Below the pieces are notes generated by a model that did no database searches, was not told where the DNA came from, and worked only from the letters and a program-made list of their open reading frames with translations. DNA of 64,000 nucleotides from Streptomyces sp. ADI96-02 (GTDB lineage: Bacteria > Actinomycetota > Actinomycetes > Streptomycetales > Streptomycetaceae): positions 2,828,879 to 2,892,878 of the forward strand of contig NZ_ML123034.1 of the NCBI RefSeq assembly GCF_003846185.1, in the 5' to 3' direction. Positions 17,382 through 27,913 of the stretch are shown here, in pieces; within the stretch, counting starts at the first letter, position 1; every line of letters begins with the position of its first letter. The position numbers were made by a program, and so were the translations under genes.

Positions 17382-18209
17382 TCAGTCCTTCGCCAGGACG
17401 AAGGAGGCCCGCCGGACCGGCTCGCCCGGGGCCTTGGCCTCCAGCAGGTAGGTGCCCGGTCCCGCCTTGCCGGGCGGCGGGGTCTCGCAGCCGGGCGTGG
17501 AGCGGACGCGGTTCCAGTCCACGGTGTGCACGACCGTCGCGCCCGCCGGAACGCGCAGGAACAGCGGGCCCGGGGCCGCCGGGCAGTCCTTCGAGGACCA
17601 GACCGCGTCGTCGTCCTCGCCGCCGGCCTCGGTGACCGTGAGGACCACGTTCTTCGGTCCGACGTCGGCCTTGCAGGTGGCGGAGGAGGAGTTCGTGGCG
17701 ACGAGTTCGAACTTCGGCCGGTCGTCGGGGCCGTAGCTGACCTTCGTCCGCAGGTTCAACTCGACGACGCCGGGCCGGCAGTCGGGGAGCGCGGATCCGG
17801 CCGGGACCCGCTGCCCCGCCGTGCCGCCACCGCCGCCCGGCCCCGAACCGCCCTCGCCCGCACCGCCTGTTGACGCCCCGTCGGACGCCGAGCCGCCCCT
17901 CGCCCCGCCGGAGCCCGCGCCGGTGTCGCCGTTGCTGCCGTCCGTACCGCCGGAGCCGCCGTTCTCGCCCGACTCCCCACGGCCGCCGGGCTGTTGGCTG
18001 ATCGCCGGGCCGGAACCGGAGGGCCCGGGAGTGATCGACTCGACCGGGTCGGAACCGTTCGGCTTGCCGTCGTCCCCGCCGCCACCGCCGCCCCCCGCCG
18101 AGGTGACGGCCCAGGCGAGCAGCACGGCGAGGAGCGCAACCAGAAGTCCCGCTACCGCCCTTCGTCGCCAGTAGATGCTGGAGGGAAGCGGACCGACCGG
18201 ATTGCGCAT
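17382..18209 (-). CDS. membrane-anchored protein with Gly/Ser-rich linker
   Basis: Function unknown; conserved in layout among Streptomyces between disA and mutY. The 275-residue product has a short basic N-terminus and one membrane helix at about residues 18-38 (VAGLLVALLAVLLAWAVTSA). A long Gly/Ser/Asp-rich spacer of about 100 residues follows. The C-terminal extracellular domain (from about residue 145) has four cysteines (DCRPGV, TCKADVG, KDCPAAPG, GCETPPP) that could form two disulfides. The fold looks beta-rich (VELNLRTKVSYG, FELVATNSSS, VVLTVTEAGG), perhaps immunoglobulin-like, but I cannot assign it. The ATG at 18209 follows GGGATCT; a GTG 9 bases upstream is an alternative. Confidence 0.7.
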   Translation of the reverse strand: MRNPVGPLPSSIYWRRRAVAGLLVALLAVLLAWAVTSAGGGGGGGDDGKPNGSDPVESITPGPSGSGPAISQQPGGRGESGENGGSGGTDGSNGDTGAGSGGARGGSASDGASTGGAGEGGSGPGGGGGTAGQRVPAGSALPDCRPGVVELNLRTKVSYGPDDRPKFELVATNSSSATCKADVGPKNVVLTVTEAGGEDDDAVWSSKDCPAAPGPLFLRVPAGATVVHTVDWNRVRSTPGCETPPPGKAGPGTYLLEAKAPGEPVRRASFVLAKD

Positions 18210-18418
18210 AGATCCCACGTCCAGAACTCTACGAGAGATCCGTGCCGAGTCCGGCCCCACCCGCCGTCCGATCGCCAAGTTTTGCCGATCATCATCCCGG
18301 GGACCCGGTCACAGGGGACAGAACGGGTGGCGTTGTCACCCGGCGGGGCCGCCGCGCGGGCCGACACCCCCTCACCCGTGACCGCCGTCCCCTCTTCCGT
18401 GCCAGGATCTCGAGTGCG

Positions 18419-19321
18419 ATGACTGCCATGACTTCGACACAGACGCCCCCCGCATCCCTCCACACCCCCGTCATCGGGTGGTTCGAGCAGCACGCCCGCG
18501 ATCTCCCCTGGCGCCGCCCCGAAGCGGGCGCCTGGGGGGTGATGGTCAGCGAGTTCATGCTGCAGCAGACCCCGGTGAGCCGGGTCCTCCCGGTCTACGA
18601 ACAGTGGCTCGCCCGCTGGCCCCGCCCCGCCGACCTGGCCGCCGAGGCGCCCGGCGAGGCGGTCCGCGCCTGGGGCCGGCTCGGCTACCCGCGCCGTGCG
18701 CTGCGCCTGCACGGCGCGGCGCAGGCGATAACGGAACGGCACGGCGGCGACGTGCCGAGCGAGCACGGTCAGCTGCTGGCGCTGCCCGGCATCGGCGAGT
18801 ACACGGCGGCGGCCGTGGCCTCGTTCGCGTACGGGCAGCGCCACGCGGTGCTCGACACGAACGTCCGCCGGGTGTTCGCCCGCGCCGCGGGAGGCATCCA
18901 GTACCCGCCGAACGCGACCACCGCCGCCGAGCGCAAGCTCGCGCGGGCGCTGCTGCCCGAGGAGGACGAGCGCGCGGCGCGCTGGGCCGCCGCCACGATG
19001 GAGCTGGGCGCGCTCGTGTGCACCGCGCGCAACGAGGACTGCGACCGCTGCCCGATCGCCTCGCAGTGCGCCTGGCGGCTGGCCGGGAAGCCCGCGCACC
19101 AGGGTCCGCCGCGCAAGGGCCAGACGTACGCCGGGACCGACCGGCAGGTGCGCGGACGGCTGCTGGCGGTGTTGCGGGAGGCGGTGCACCCGGTGCCGCA
19201 GGCCGCGCTGGACGCGGTGTGGGAGGAGCCGGTCCAGCGGGCCCGGGCGCTGGACGGGCTCGTCGCCGACGGACTGGTCGAGCCGCTGGCCGACGGCCGG
19301 TACCGGCTGCCTCTGACCTGA
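18419..19321 (+). CDS. mutY: A/G-specific adenine glycosylase
   Basis: MutY removes adenine mispaired with 8-oxoguanine. The 300-residue product has the catalytic glutamate in VSEFMLQQT, the helix-hairpin-helix LLALPGIGEYTAAAVASFAYG and the catalytic aspartate in AVLDTNVRRVF. The iron-sulfur cluster cysteines have C-x6-C-x2-C-x5-C spacing (CTARNEDCDRCPIASQC). The product ends in a short winged-helix-like segment (GRLLAVLREAVHPVPQ) rather than the full NUDIX-like C-terminal domain that reads 8-oxoG in E. coli MutY. Two in-frame ATGs lie 9 bases apart; the first, at 18419, is used, with AGGA 12 bases upstream. It is divergent from the Gly-rich membrane-protein gene. Confidence 0.92.
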   Translation: MTAMTSTQTPPASLHTPVIGWFEQHARDLPWRRPEAGAWGVMVSEFMLQQTPVSRVLPVYEQWLARWPRPADLAAEAPGEAVRAWGRLGYPRRALRLHGAAQAITERHGGDVPSEHGQLLALPGIGEYTAAAVASFAYGQRHAVLDTNVRRVFARAAGGIQYPPNATTAAERKLARALLPEEDERAARWAAATMELGALVCTARNEDCDRCPIASQCAWRLAGKPAHQGPPRKGQTYAGTDRQVRGRLLAVLREAVHPVPQAALDAVWEEPVQRARALDGLVADGLVEPLADGRYRLPLT

Positions 19322-19499
19322 TCCGTGCCGATACGCCGGTGGGGCCCGCCCCCGTCCCCACCGGCGCTGTTACACAACCGATGGACAGCCGTGCGTCCGC
19401 GTACGGCTGCTCCGCACACCGCCGTGACAACCCCTCCGTAGCGTCTGCGACAGCAGTTCAGCGGGGCACGGGGCCCAGACGGGGACGGAGGCGGTTGTC

Positions 19500-20168
19500 A
19501 TGGCGCAGGGCGAGGTGCTCGCGTTCGAGGACTACGTACGCACGCGGCAGGAGGCCCTGCTGCGCAGTGCGCGCCGGCTGGTCCCCGACCCCGTCGACGC
19601 CCAGGACCTGCTCCAGACCGCCCTGGTCCGGACCTACGGCCGGTGGGACGGCATCACGGACAAGTCGCTCGCCGACGCCTACCTCCGCCGCGTCATGATC
19701 AACACCCGTACGGAGTGGTGGCGGGCCCGGAAGCTCGAAGAGGTGCCCACCGACCAGCTGCCCGACGCGAGCGTCGAGGACGGCAGCGACCAGCGCGCCG
19801 ACCGCGCCCTCCTCATGGACGTCCTCGGCATTCTGGCTCCCAAGCAACGCAGCGTCGTCGTGCTGCGACACTGGGAGCAGATGAGCACGGAGGAGACGGC
19901 CGCGGCGCTGGGCATGTCCGCCGGTACGGTCAAGAGCACGCTGCACCGGGCGCTGGCACGACTGCGCCAGGAGCTGGAGAGCCGCGAGCTGATGAACCGC
20001 GAGGCGGTCGCCCGGGAGACCGAGAACCGGCGGAGCGCGGCAGGCCGCGCCGTCGGCCGTACCTCCGCCCCGCAGGCGACGGTCACGGCCGTCCGTGCGC
20101 GGGGACAGGTACCGGCGCAGCGGGACGGGCGTCACGACGAGCGGGGGCGGGAGCGGTGCGCGGCCTGA
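19500..20168 (+). CDS. sigE: ECF RNA polymerase sigma factor, SigE type
   Basis: In Streptomyces sigma-E directs the cell-envelope stress response, and its own operon is switched on by the CseB/CseC system encoded downstream. The 222-residue product has region 2 (DAQDLLQTALVRTYGRWDGI) and region 4 with the recognition helix MSTEETAAALGMSAGTVKST. It is about 45 residues longer than the S. coelicolor protein as I recall it; the extra part is a basic C-terminal tail after residue 170. The ATG at 19500 has GGAGG about 8 bases upstream. The end overlaps the cseA start by 13 bases. The family name rests on the complete four-gene operon. Confidence 0.9.
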   Translation: MAQGEVLAFEDYVRTRQEALLRSARRLVPDPVDAQDLLQTALVRTYGRWDGITDKSLADAYLRRVMINTRTEWWRARKLEEVPTDQLPDASVEDGSDQRADRALLMDVLGILAPKQRSVVVLRHWEQMSTEETAAALGMSAGTVKSTLHRALARLRQELESRELMNREAVARETENRRSAAGRAVGRTSAPQATVTAVRARGQVPAQRDGRHDERGRERCAA

Positions 20169-20941
20169 GAGGCAGCAGCGGCGGGGACGGCGGAAGCGAC
20201 GGTTCAGCCGTCACGGGGGACGGGGACGGGGCGGACGGAGCCCGCGGCGGACCGGGGCGGAAGCGCCGTGTGCGGGCGGGAGCGGCGGCGAGTGGTACGG
20301 CCCTGGCCGGACTCGCCGCCTTCGGGCTGTTCTGCGTCGGATGCTCCACCGGAGGCACCGGCACCCGGGACGAGGGTCCGGCGGGCAGCCAGCCGGTCGC
20401 CCGGGTCTCCGCGGAGCCGACGGCCTCCGGCACGACCCCGCCGCAGCGGCGGATCAACCCGGTGACGCTGCTCAGGGGCGACCCGAAGGTGGGCAAGCGG
20501 GTCAGGTCCGGGCTGCGGCCCTGCGGCGGCGACGCCTACCCGGTGGACGCCTCCTACGGTTCGCTGACCGGCGGCCCCGGGACGGACGTCGTGGTCAACG
20601 TGATGAGCTGCGCCGATTCGGTGGGGATCGGGACGTACGTCTACCGGCCGCGCGCCGACGGCTCGTACGACAACGTCTTCGCCGCCGAGATCCCCGCCGT
20701 CTACGGGACCATCGACCGGGGCGAACTGGTGGTGACGACCCAGATCTACGGCTCGAAGGACCCTCTCGCCTATCCGTCCGGCTCGGAAGTGGTCACCTAC
20801 CGCTGGGCGAACGAGCGGTTCGCCGAGCGCGACCGGGTGCACAACGAGTTCAGCCGTGCCGTCGGCGGCGCGAGCGTCGACCTGCCCGAGCAGACCATGC
20901 CGATGGATCCGGTCGTCCCGGGGGCGAGCCCGCAGAACTGA
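20156..20941 (+). CDS. cseA: putative lipoprotein CseA
   Basis: CseA is a lipoprotein that negatively affects the sigma-E response in S. coelicolor, from outside the membrane. The 261-residue product has a cytoplasmic Gly/Asp-rich lead of about 38 residues. A basic RKRRVR stretch and a hydrophobic segment (TALAGLAAFGLF) follow, ending at the lipobox-like CVGC near residue 61. The mature part is rich in polar beta segments and contains one cysteine pair (RPCGG, MSCAD). The start is a GTG at 20156 behind GGGAG. Because the lead is long, a later start is possible. Identification relies mainly on position between sigE and cseB. Confidence 0.8.
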   Translation: MRGLRGSSGGDGGSDGSAVTGDGDGADGARGGPGRKRRVRAGAAASGTALAGLAAFGLFCVGCSTGGTGTRDEGPAGSQPVARVSAEPTASGTTPPQRRINPVTLLRGDPKVGKRVRSGLRPCGGDAYPVDASYGSLTGGPGTDVVVNVMSCADSVGIGTYVYRPRADGSYDNVFAAEIPAVYGTIDRGELVVTTQIYGSKDPLAYPSGSEVVTYRWANERFAERDRVHNEFSRAVGGASVDLPEQTMPMDPVVPGASPQN

Positions 20942-21001
20942 GCAGGACCGACCCGTGCCCGGCGCACGGCCGGAACCGAGCAAGGAGTGAGAAGCAGTCC
21001 C

Positions 21002-21715
21002 ATGGCCGAGACCCACGTCCTCTTCGTCGAGGACGACGACGTCATCCGCGAGGCCACCCAGCTCGCCCTGGAGCGGGTCGGCTTCACGGTCACCGCGATG
21101 CCCGACGGGCTCCAGGGCCTGGAGGCGTTCCGGGCCGACCGGCCGGACATCGCGCTGCTGGACGTGATGGTGCCCGGGCTGGACGGGGTGAGCCTGTGCC
21201 GCCGCATCCGGGACGAGTCGACCGTACCGGTGATCATGCTGTCGGCGCGGGCCGACGCGATCGACGTGGTGCTCGGCCTGGAGGCCGGGGCGGACGACTA
21301 CGTCACCAAGCCGTTCGACGGCGCGGTCCTGGTGGCGCGGATCCGTGCGGTGCTGCGCCGCTTCGGCCACGCGGCCGGACCGGACGGCGCCCAGCACCCC
21401 GGGGCGGACGACGCGCGCGAGGCGCTGGGCGGGGTGCTGGCCTTCGGCGACCTGGAGGTCGACACCGACGGCATGGAGGTGCGGCGCGGCGGCGAGCAGG
21501 TGGCGCTGACGCCGACCGAGATGCGGCTGCTGCTGGAGTTCTCCACCGCCCCCGGCACCGTGCTCTCGCGCGACCGCCTGCTGGAGCGGGTCTGGGACTA
21601 CGGCTGGGGCGGCGACACCCGGGTGGTGGACGTGCACGTGCAGCGGCTGCGTACCAAGATCGGCCAGGACCGCATCGAGACGGTCCGCGGTTTCGGCTAC
21701 AAGCTGCGGGCATGA
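21002..21715 (+). CDS. cseB: response regulator CseB
   Basis: CseB is the OmpR/PhoB-type response regulator that activates the sigE promoter. The 237-residue product has the receiver domain with acidic pocket EDDDV (residues 10-14) and phospho-acceptor D54 in LLDVMVPG. The conserved threonine/serine and lysine lie in MLSARAD and VTKPFDG. The C-terminal winged helix (LTPTEMRLLLEF to GFGYKLRA) binds DNA. The ATG at 21002 is chosen because a GTG 15 bases upstream would sit directly on its AAGGA site; even so, spacing to that site is long (14 bases). The stop overlaps the cseC start as ATGA. Confidence 0.92.
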   Translation: MAETHVLFVEDDDVIREATQLALERVGFTVTAMPDGLQGLEAFRADRPDIALLDVMVPGLDGVSLCRRIRDESTVPVIMLSARADAIDVVLGLEAGADDYVTKPFDGAVLVARIRAVLRRFGHAAGPDGAQHPGADDAREALGGVLAFGDLEVDTDGMEVRRGGEQVALTPTEMRLLLEFSTAPGTVLSRDRLLERVWDYGWGGDTRVVDVHVQRLRTKIGQDRIETVRGFGYKLRA

Positions 21716-23055
21716 TGCGACCGGCCCTGCGGACGGGTGTCCGCTGGAAGATCAGCATCGCCATCGCGGCGGTCGGCGCGCTCATCGCGGTGGCCCTCAG
21801 CCTCGTGGTGCACAACGCGGCCCGGGTCTCGATGCTGGAGAACGCCCGCGAGGTGCAGCTGGAGCGGCTGCTGGGCGCGCAGCGCTTCTACGAGGCGACG
21901 AACTCGACGAACATGCAGAAGGGCGTGCCGAAGTTCGGCACCGAGCTCAACGATCCGGCGATGCCCCGGAGCCTGCGCGAGGAGGTCCTCAGGAACCGGC
22001 GGGCCACCCATGTCGCCCACGGGCCGGACGGAGTGCCCGACGTGTGGGCCGCGGTGCCGCTGGGCAACGGGGACGTGCTCTCGCTGCACACCCGGTTCGC
22101 GGACCGTTCCGCCACGATCATGAAAGACCTGGACCGGGCCCTGATCATCGGCTCGGTCTCGGTCGTCTTCGTCGGCTGCGCGCTCGGCGTGCTGATCGGC
22201 GGCCAGCTCTCGCGCCGGCTGCGCAAGGCGGCGGCAGCCGCCGGCCGGGTCGCGCAGGGGCAGACGGACGTACGGGTCCGGGAGGCGGTCGGCGGCGTGG
22301 TCCGCGACGAGACCGACGAGCTGGCACGGGCGGTGGACGCGCTGACCGACGCGCTGAACGGACGGATCGAGGCGGAGCGCCGGGTCACCGCGGACATCGC
22401 GCACGAGCTGCGCACCCCGGTCACCGGGCTGCTCACGGCGGCCGAGCTGCTGCCGCCGGGCCGCCCCTCGGAACTGGTGCGGGACCGGGCGCAGGCGATG
22501 CGGACCCTGGTGGAGGACGTCCTCGAAGTGGCCCGGCTCGACAGCGCCTCGGAACGCGCCGAACTGCAGGAACTGCCGCTGGGCGAGTTCGTCGCCCGCC
22601 GGGTCGCGCTGCTGGACCCGGGCGTGGCGGTGGAGGTGGTGCACAACTCGTGGGTCGCCACCGATCCGCGGCGTCTGGAGCGCATCCTCGGCAATCTGCT
22701 CGGCAACGCGGCCAAGCACGGCTCCACGCCCGTGGAGGTCACGGTCGAGGGCCGGGTGGTGCGGGTCCGCGACCACGGGCCCGGGTTCCCGGAGGAGCTG
22801 CTGCGGGACGGGCCGAGCCGCTTCCGCACCGGAAGCGTGGACCGGGCCGGGCACGGCCACGGGCTGGGGCTGACCATCGCCACCGGTCAGGCCAGGGTGC
22901 TGGGCGCGCGGCTGACCTTCCGCAACGCGGCCCCGCAGGGCGCGGTGGAGGGCGGCGGCGCCGTGGCGGTGCTGTGGCTCCCGGAGCACGCTCCGACGGC
23001 GACCGGCAGCTTCCCGATGCTGGAGCTGGCCGAGCAGCGCCGGGCGCGGGACTGA
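21712..23055 (+). CDS. cseC: sensor histidine kinase CseC
   Basis: CseC senses cell-envelope stress and phosphorylates CseB. The 447-residue product has two membrane helices (about residues 14-36 and 143-163) enclosing an extracytoplasmic loop of about 105 residues that would carry the signal. A HAMP region follows. The H box ADIAHELRTP has the phospho-accepting histidine at 231. The N box GNLLGNAAKHG and the G boxes DHGPGFPEE and GHGHGLGLTIA complete the ATPase domain. The start is ATG at 21712, overlapping the cseB stop, which suggests translational coupling. A second ATG follows at once. Confidence 0.93.
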   Translation: MMRPALRTGVRWKISIAIAAVGALIAVALSLVVHNAARVSMLENAREVQLERLLGAQRFYEATNSTNMQKGVPKFGTELNDPAMPRSLREEVLRNRRATHVAHGPDGVPDVWAAVPLGNGDVLSLHTRFADRSATIMKDLDRALIIGSVSVVFVGCALGVLIGGQLSRRLRKAAAAAGRVAQGQTDVRVREAVGGVVRDETDELARAVDALTDALNGRIEAERRVTADIAHELRTPVTGLLTAAELLPPGRPSELVRDRAQAMRTLVEDVLEVARLDSASERAELQELPLGEFVARRVALLDPGVAVEVVHNSWVATDPRRLERILGNLLGNAAKHGSTPVEVTVEGRVVRVRDHGPGFPEELLRDGPSRFRTGSVDRAGHGHGLGLTIATGQARVLGARLTFRNAAPQGAVEGGGAVAVLWLPEHAPTATGSFPMLELAEQRRARD

Positions 23056-23135
23056 GCCGGGCCGGAGCCGGGTACGGGACGGAGCCGCGCGGGACTGAGC
23101 CGGGTACGGGGCTGAGCCGGGCCGGAGCCGCCCCG
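23054..23135. repeat. short imperfect repeats after cseC
   Basis: The words gactgagccggg, gagccgggtacggg and ctgagccgggccggagccg recur two to three times over about 80 bases directly after the cseC stop codon. The remaining bases to 23367 hold no gene that I can support, making a 312-bp gene-free gap between convergent genes. Confidence 0.6.
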
Positions 23136-23367
23136 AGCACGTACCTAGGAGCCTTCCCCAGGGCCGGGCGCGGGCGGCGGTCGTAACGTTGGGGGCGACG
23201 ACGCCGACGGCGACACCGGGGAGAAGCGCGGGGCTCTCCTCGACATCGCCGTCGGGCGGGTGGCCCGGGCGCACGCCCCGGGTACCGGGGTGCAACGGGT
23301 CCACTGACTCTCTTCGGTTGTGCTGGGCGCCGGTCCCCGGCGCGTCAGCGCGGGCACGTCAGACGGA

Positions 23368-24090
23368 TCAGATGGAGACGTGCACCGTACGCAGGTAGGA
23401 CACCGGGTTGAGCGAGGATCCGTAGTTCGGGCTGGTGCGGATCTCGAAGTGCAGGTGCGGGCCGCTGGAGTTTCCGGTGTTGCCGGAGAGGGCGATCTTC
23501 TGGCCGGTCTTCACGTGCTGGCCGACCTTCACGTTGACCTTCGACAGGTGCGCGTACTGGGTGTACTTGCCGTTGGAGTGCTTGATCACGACGGCGTTGC
23601 CGTACGCGGGGCCGTCGCCGCCGCCGTTCGGGCCGGCCTTCACGACGGTGCCGGTGTTGGCGGCGTCGACCCTGGTGCCGGTCGGCACGGCGAAGTCCTG
23701 GCCGGAGTGCTTGGCGGCCCAGCGGGCGCCGCCGGTGCCGTAGCTGGCGCTCAGCGTGTACTTCTTGACCGGGCGCTCCCAGGAGGACGCCTTCTTCTTC
23801 GCGGCCTTCTTCTTGGCCTCGGCCTTCTTCTTCGCGTCGGCGGCCTTCTTCGCCTCGGCCTTCTTCGCCGCGTCCGCGGCCTTGCTCTGCGCGGTCGCCT
23901 GCTGCGCGACCGAGTGGGCGGTGGTGCTCGCCGCGAGAACGGCGGTGCCGGCGGCACCCGAGGTGCCGGAGGCGAACGCGGCGCCTGCGCCCAGCACCAT
24001 CGACGCGCCGAGTCCGGCGGCGACGACGGCGGCGCGGACACGGGAGGCGGACGGGCGGGTGGGGTGCTGGTTCGTGATGCGCTTCGACAT
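23368..24090 (-). CDS. secreted M23 family metallopeptidase
   Basis: This is a likely peptidoglycan hydrolase (endopeptidase) acting outside the cell. The 240-residue product has a signal sequence at residues 1-45 (basic start, hydrophobic VVAAGLGASMVLGAGAAFA). A strongly Lys/Ala-rich, probably coiled linker follows (residues about 70-105, repeated AKKAEAKKAADAKK). The LytM domain carries the zinc ligands in HSGQDFAVPTGT and HLHFEIR, with the additional histidine in YAHLSK. The ATG at 24090 follows GGAGGA by 10 bases. The gene has a long upstream region with several hairpins. Proximity to the Cse operon fits a cell-wall theme, but co-regulation is inference. Confidence 0.9.
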   Translation of the reverse strand: MSKRITNQHPTRPSASRVRAAVVAAGLGASMVLGAGAAFASGTSGAAGTAVLAASTTAHSVAQQATAQSKAADAAKKAEAKKAADAKKKAEAKKKAAKKKASSWERPVKKYTLSASYGTGGARWAAKHSGQDFAVPTGTRVDAANTGTVVKAGPNGGGDGPAYGNAVVIKHSNGKYTQYAHLSKVNVKVGQHVKTGQKIALSGNTGNSSGPHLHFEIRTSPNYGSSLNPVSYLRTVHVSI

Positions 24091-24184
24091 GCGGGGGTAA
24101 TCCTCCGAAGGTGAGTGGACCCGGCGTGCTGTCCGGGTTGGTCGAACCTTGGTAACCCGCACCCCCGCCGATGCTCAAACCCCC

Positions 24185-24209
24185 CATCTACGAAGAAAAG
24201 CCGTAGATG
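24185..24209. other. perfect 8-bp inverted repeat upstream of the M23 gene
   Basis: catctacg and cgtagatg flank a 9-base loop, with A/T content well above the neighbourhood. It lies about 95 bases upstream of the M23 peptidase start codon and could be an operator or a leader hairpin. No T-run follows on either strand. Confidence 0.6.
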
Positions 24210-24447
24210 CCGCATCGGGAATTCGTCGCGATCGCCCCGGTTCGGCAGGCCGGAACGCCCGGCCGAATCCGTGTCCCGGAAGAGGTTTACCCCCTGTTCC
24301 ATGCGTACTTTTTCGGACATGAGCCAGTGATTCGGTCGTTTCGCCCGAAACCACGAAAGGACCCGGCCGGCGCGGGCCGAAGGTCCCCGCGACGGTCACG
24401 GCACCGTCTCCTAGCACGCGTAGTAGGCCCGATTCGGGCTGTGCGCC

Positions 24448-24840
24448 TTGTCACCGCCGGTGGGACCTCGGACCGTCCGATTCGGGACCTTCGGCCCGCC
24501 ACGTCACTACGCCGGCGGGAAAGCCGGACCGCGCCCCGGAGACACCCACGCCCTGGCCCCGCGGAACGGCCCGGTCCCCTTCGTGGTGCCGCTGCGCACC
24601 CTGCGCGCGAGGCGGTACGTTCCCGGGCCCTGCCGAGCCGTCCGGCGACCGCGCGCCGCACGACCTGGCGCGTACGCCCCTGCCCTGCGCGGCGATCCGC
24701 GCCCCGCGCCGCCGCCGCCGGACCGGGGAGCCGGAGGGCATCGAGCTGGACGTCGAGGAGCACCCCCGCGGACAGGAGCACCGTCTGCTCGTCGGGGCCG
24801 GGGAAACGGGCGACCGCCTGCCGTCACCCGTCACTGAGCA
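24448..24840 (+). pseudogene. possible frameshifted gene remnant between M23 peptidase and clpC
   Basis: The gap from 24091 to 24934 is 844 bp without a clear gene. Codon third-position GC suggests a plus-strand coding signal that starts in one frame (from about 24460, reading through GNGPVPFVVPLRTLRARRY-like sequence). It then shifts by one base near 24630 into another frame that reads GEPEGIELDVEEHPRGQEH near 24730-24780. Neither frame alone is convincing, and the second has no stop before the terminator. It may be a decayed gene, a sequencing error, or chance in GC-rich DNA. Confidence 0.25.
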
Positions 24841-24846
24841 GCGGAA

Positions 24847-24894
24847 AAGGGGCTGCCCCCGACCGGTGGTGAAACCGGTCCGGGGCAGCCCCTT
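24847..24894. terminator. strong bidirectional hairpin, clpC terminator
   Basis: A 20-bp stem with one mismatch (aaggggctgcccc... pairing with ...ggggcagcccctt) encloses a 6-base loop. On the minus strand it follows the clpC stop by about 40 bases and is trailed by TTTT, a good rho-independent terminator. Confidence 0.85.
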
Positions 24895-24934
24895 CGTCCA
24901 ACGCCCTCGGGCGAACGCTCACACGCTCCGCGCG

Positions 24935-27463
<2,529 letters not shown>

Positions 27464-27678
27464 CGTTAATCGCTCCTCAGAGCGGTCGGTCAGTGAGGGG
27501 TCGGTCCCCTCCCAGTCCTTCCGCATGCTAGTCCCGCAGGACGGGACAGCTCATTCCAACTGCCGACATCCGTCCGGATCACCCCCGCACCGGCGGGGAT
27601 TCTTACTGCCGAACAGCTGACAACTGCTCCAACCCGATGGTGCGAGACGATGTTCCCGCAGGCCAGGCAGATACCCCT

Positions 27679-27702
27679 TTCGCCAGTACGCCGATGGCGA
27701 AC
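27679..27702 (-). promoter_or_regulatory. ClgR operator upstream of clpC
   Basis: On the minus strand 27702-27689 reads GTTCGCCATCGGCG, matching the published ClgR consensus as I recall it, GTTCGC-N5-GCG. It is nested in a larger palindrome TTCGCCA-N9-TGGCGAA (27679-27701). ClgR activates clp and lon genes in Streptomyces. The 450-bp gap 27464-27913 otherwise shows a GGAAT-N18-GGAC sequence near 27518-27557 that weakly resembles a SigR promoter. Confidence 0.7.
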
Positions 27703-27913
27703 GCGAGACGCCTCGGGCGGCGTGTCGCCCCTTCCCACTAGGAAAGTCTTACCCGCAACCACTGACAGTCCATGCGGCGCGCCCCGGTTCCCTCCGCTAC
27801 GGGCGAACACCCTTGCGCGACTTCACGCTCCCGCGCGCCCCGGGGAGCGGGACGCGGTGTGATCGTCACAGAGCGCTGCGTAACTTCGGGGAGGGTTCGG
27901 CGGTTCACCCGGC

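Noticed and set aside
19322..19499. A sigma-E-type promoter before sigE itself
   Set aside because: I looked for GGAAC-type -35 and GTC-type -10 spacing; gacaacccc and gcgtctg are present but only about 12 bases apart, too close.
24091..24200. Possible c-di-AMP (ydaO-type) riboswitch before the M23 peptidase gene
   Set aside because: Cell-wall hydrolase genes of actinobacteria often have one, and aacccggacagc vaguely recalls its 3' part, but the hallmark GGGUGAAUC-type and CAGCUAACC-type segments are missing.
27518..27560. SigR promoter for clpC
   Set aside because: GGAAT with a GGAC 18 bases later is seen, but the -10 lacks the GTT expected of SigR promoters, so I mention it only as a weak resemblance.
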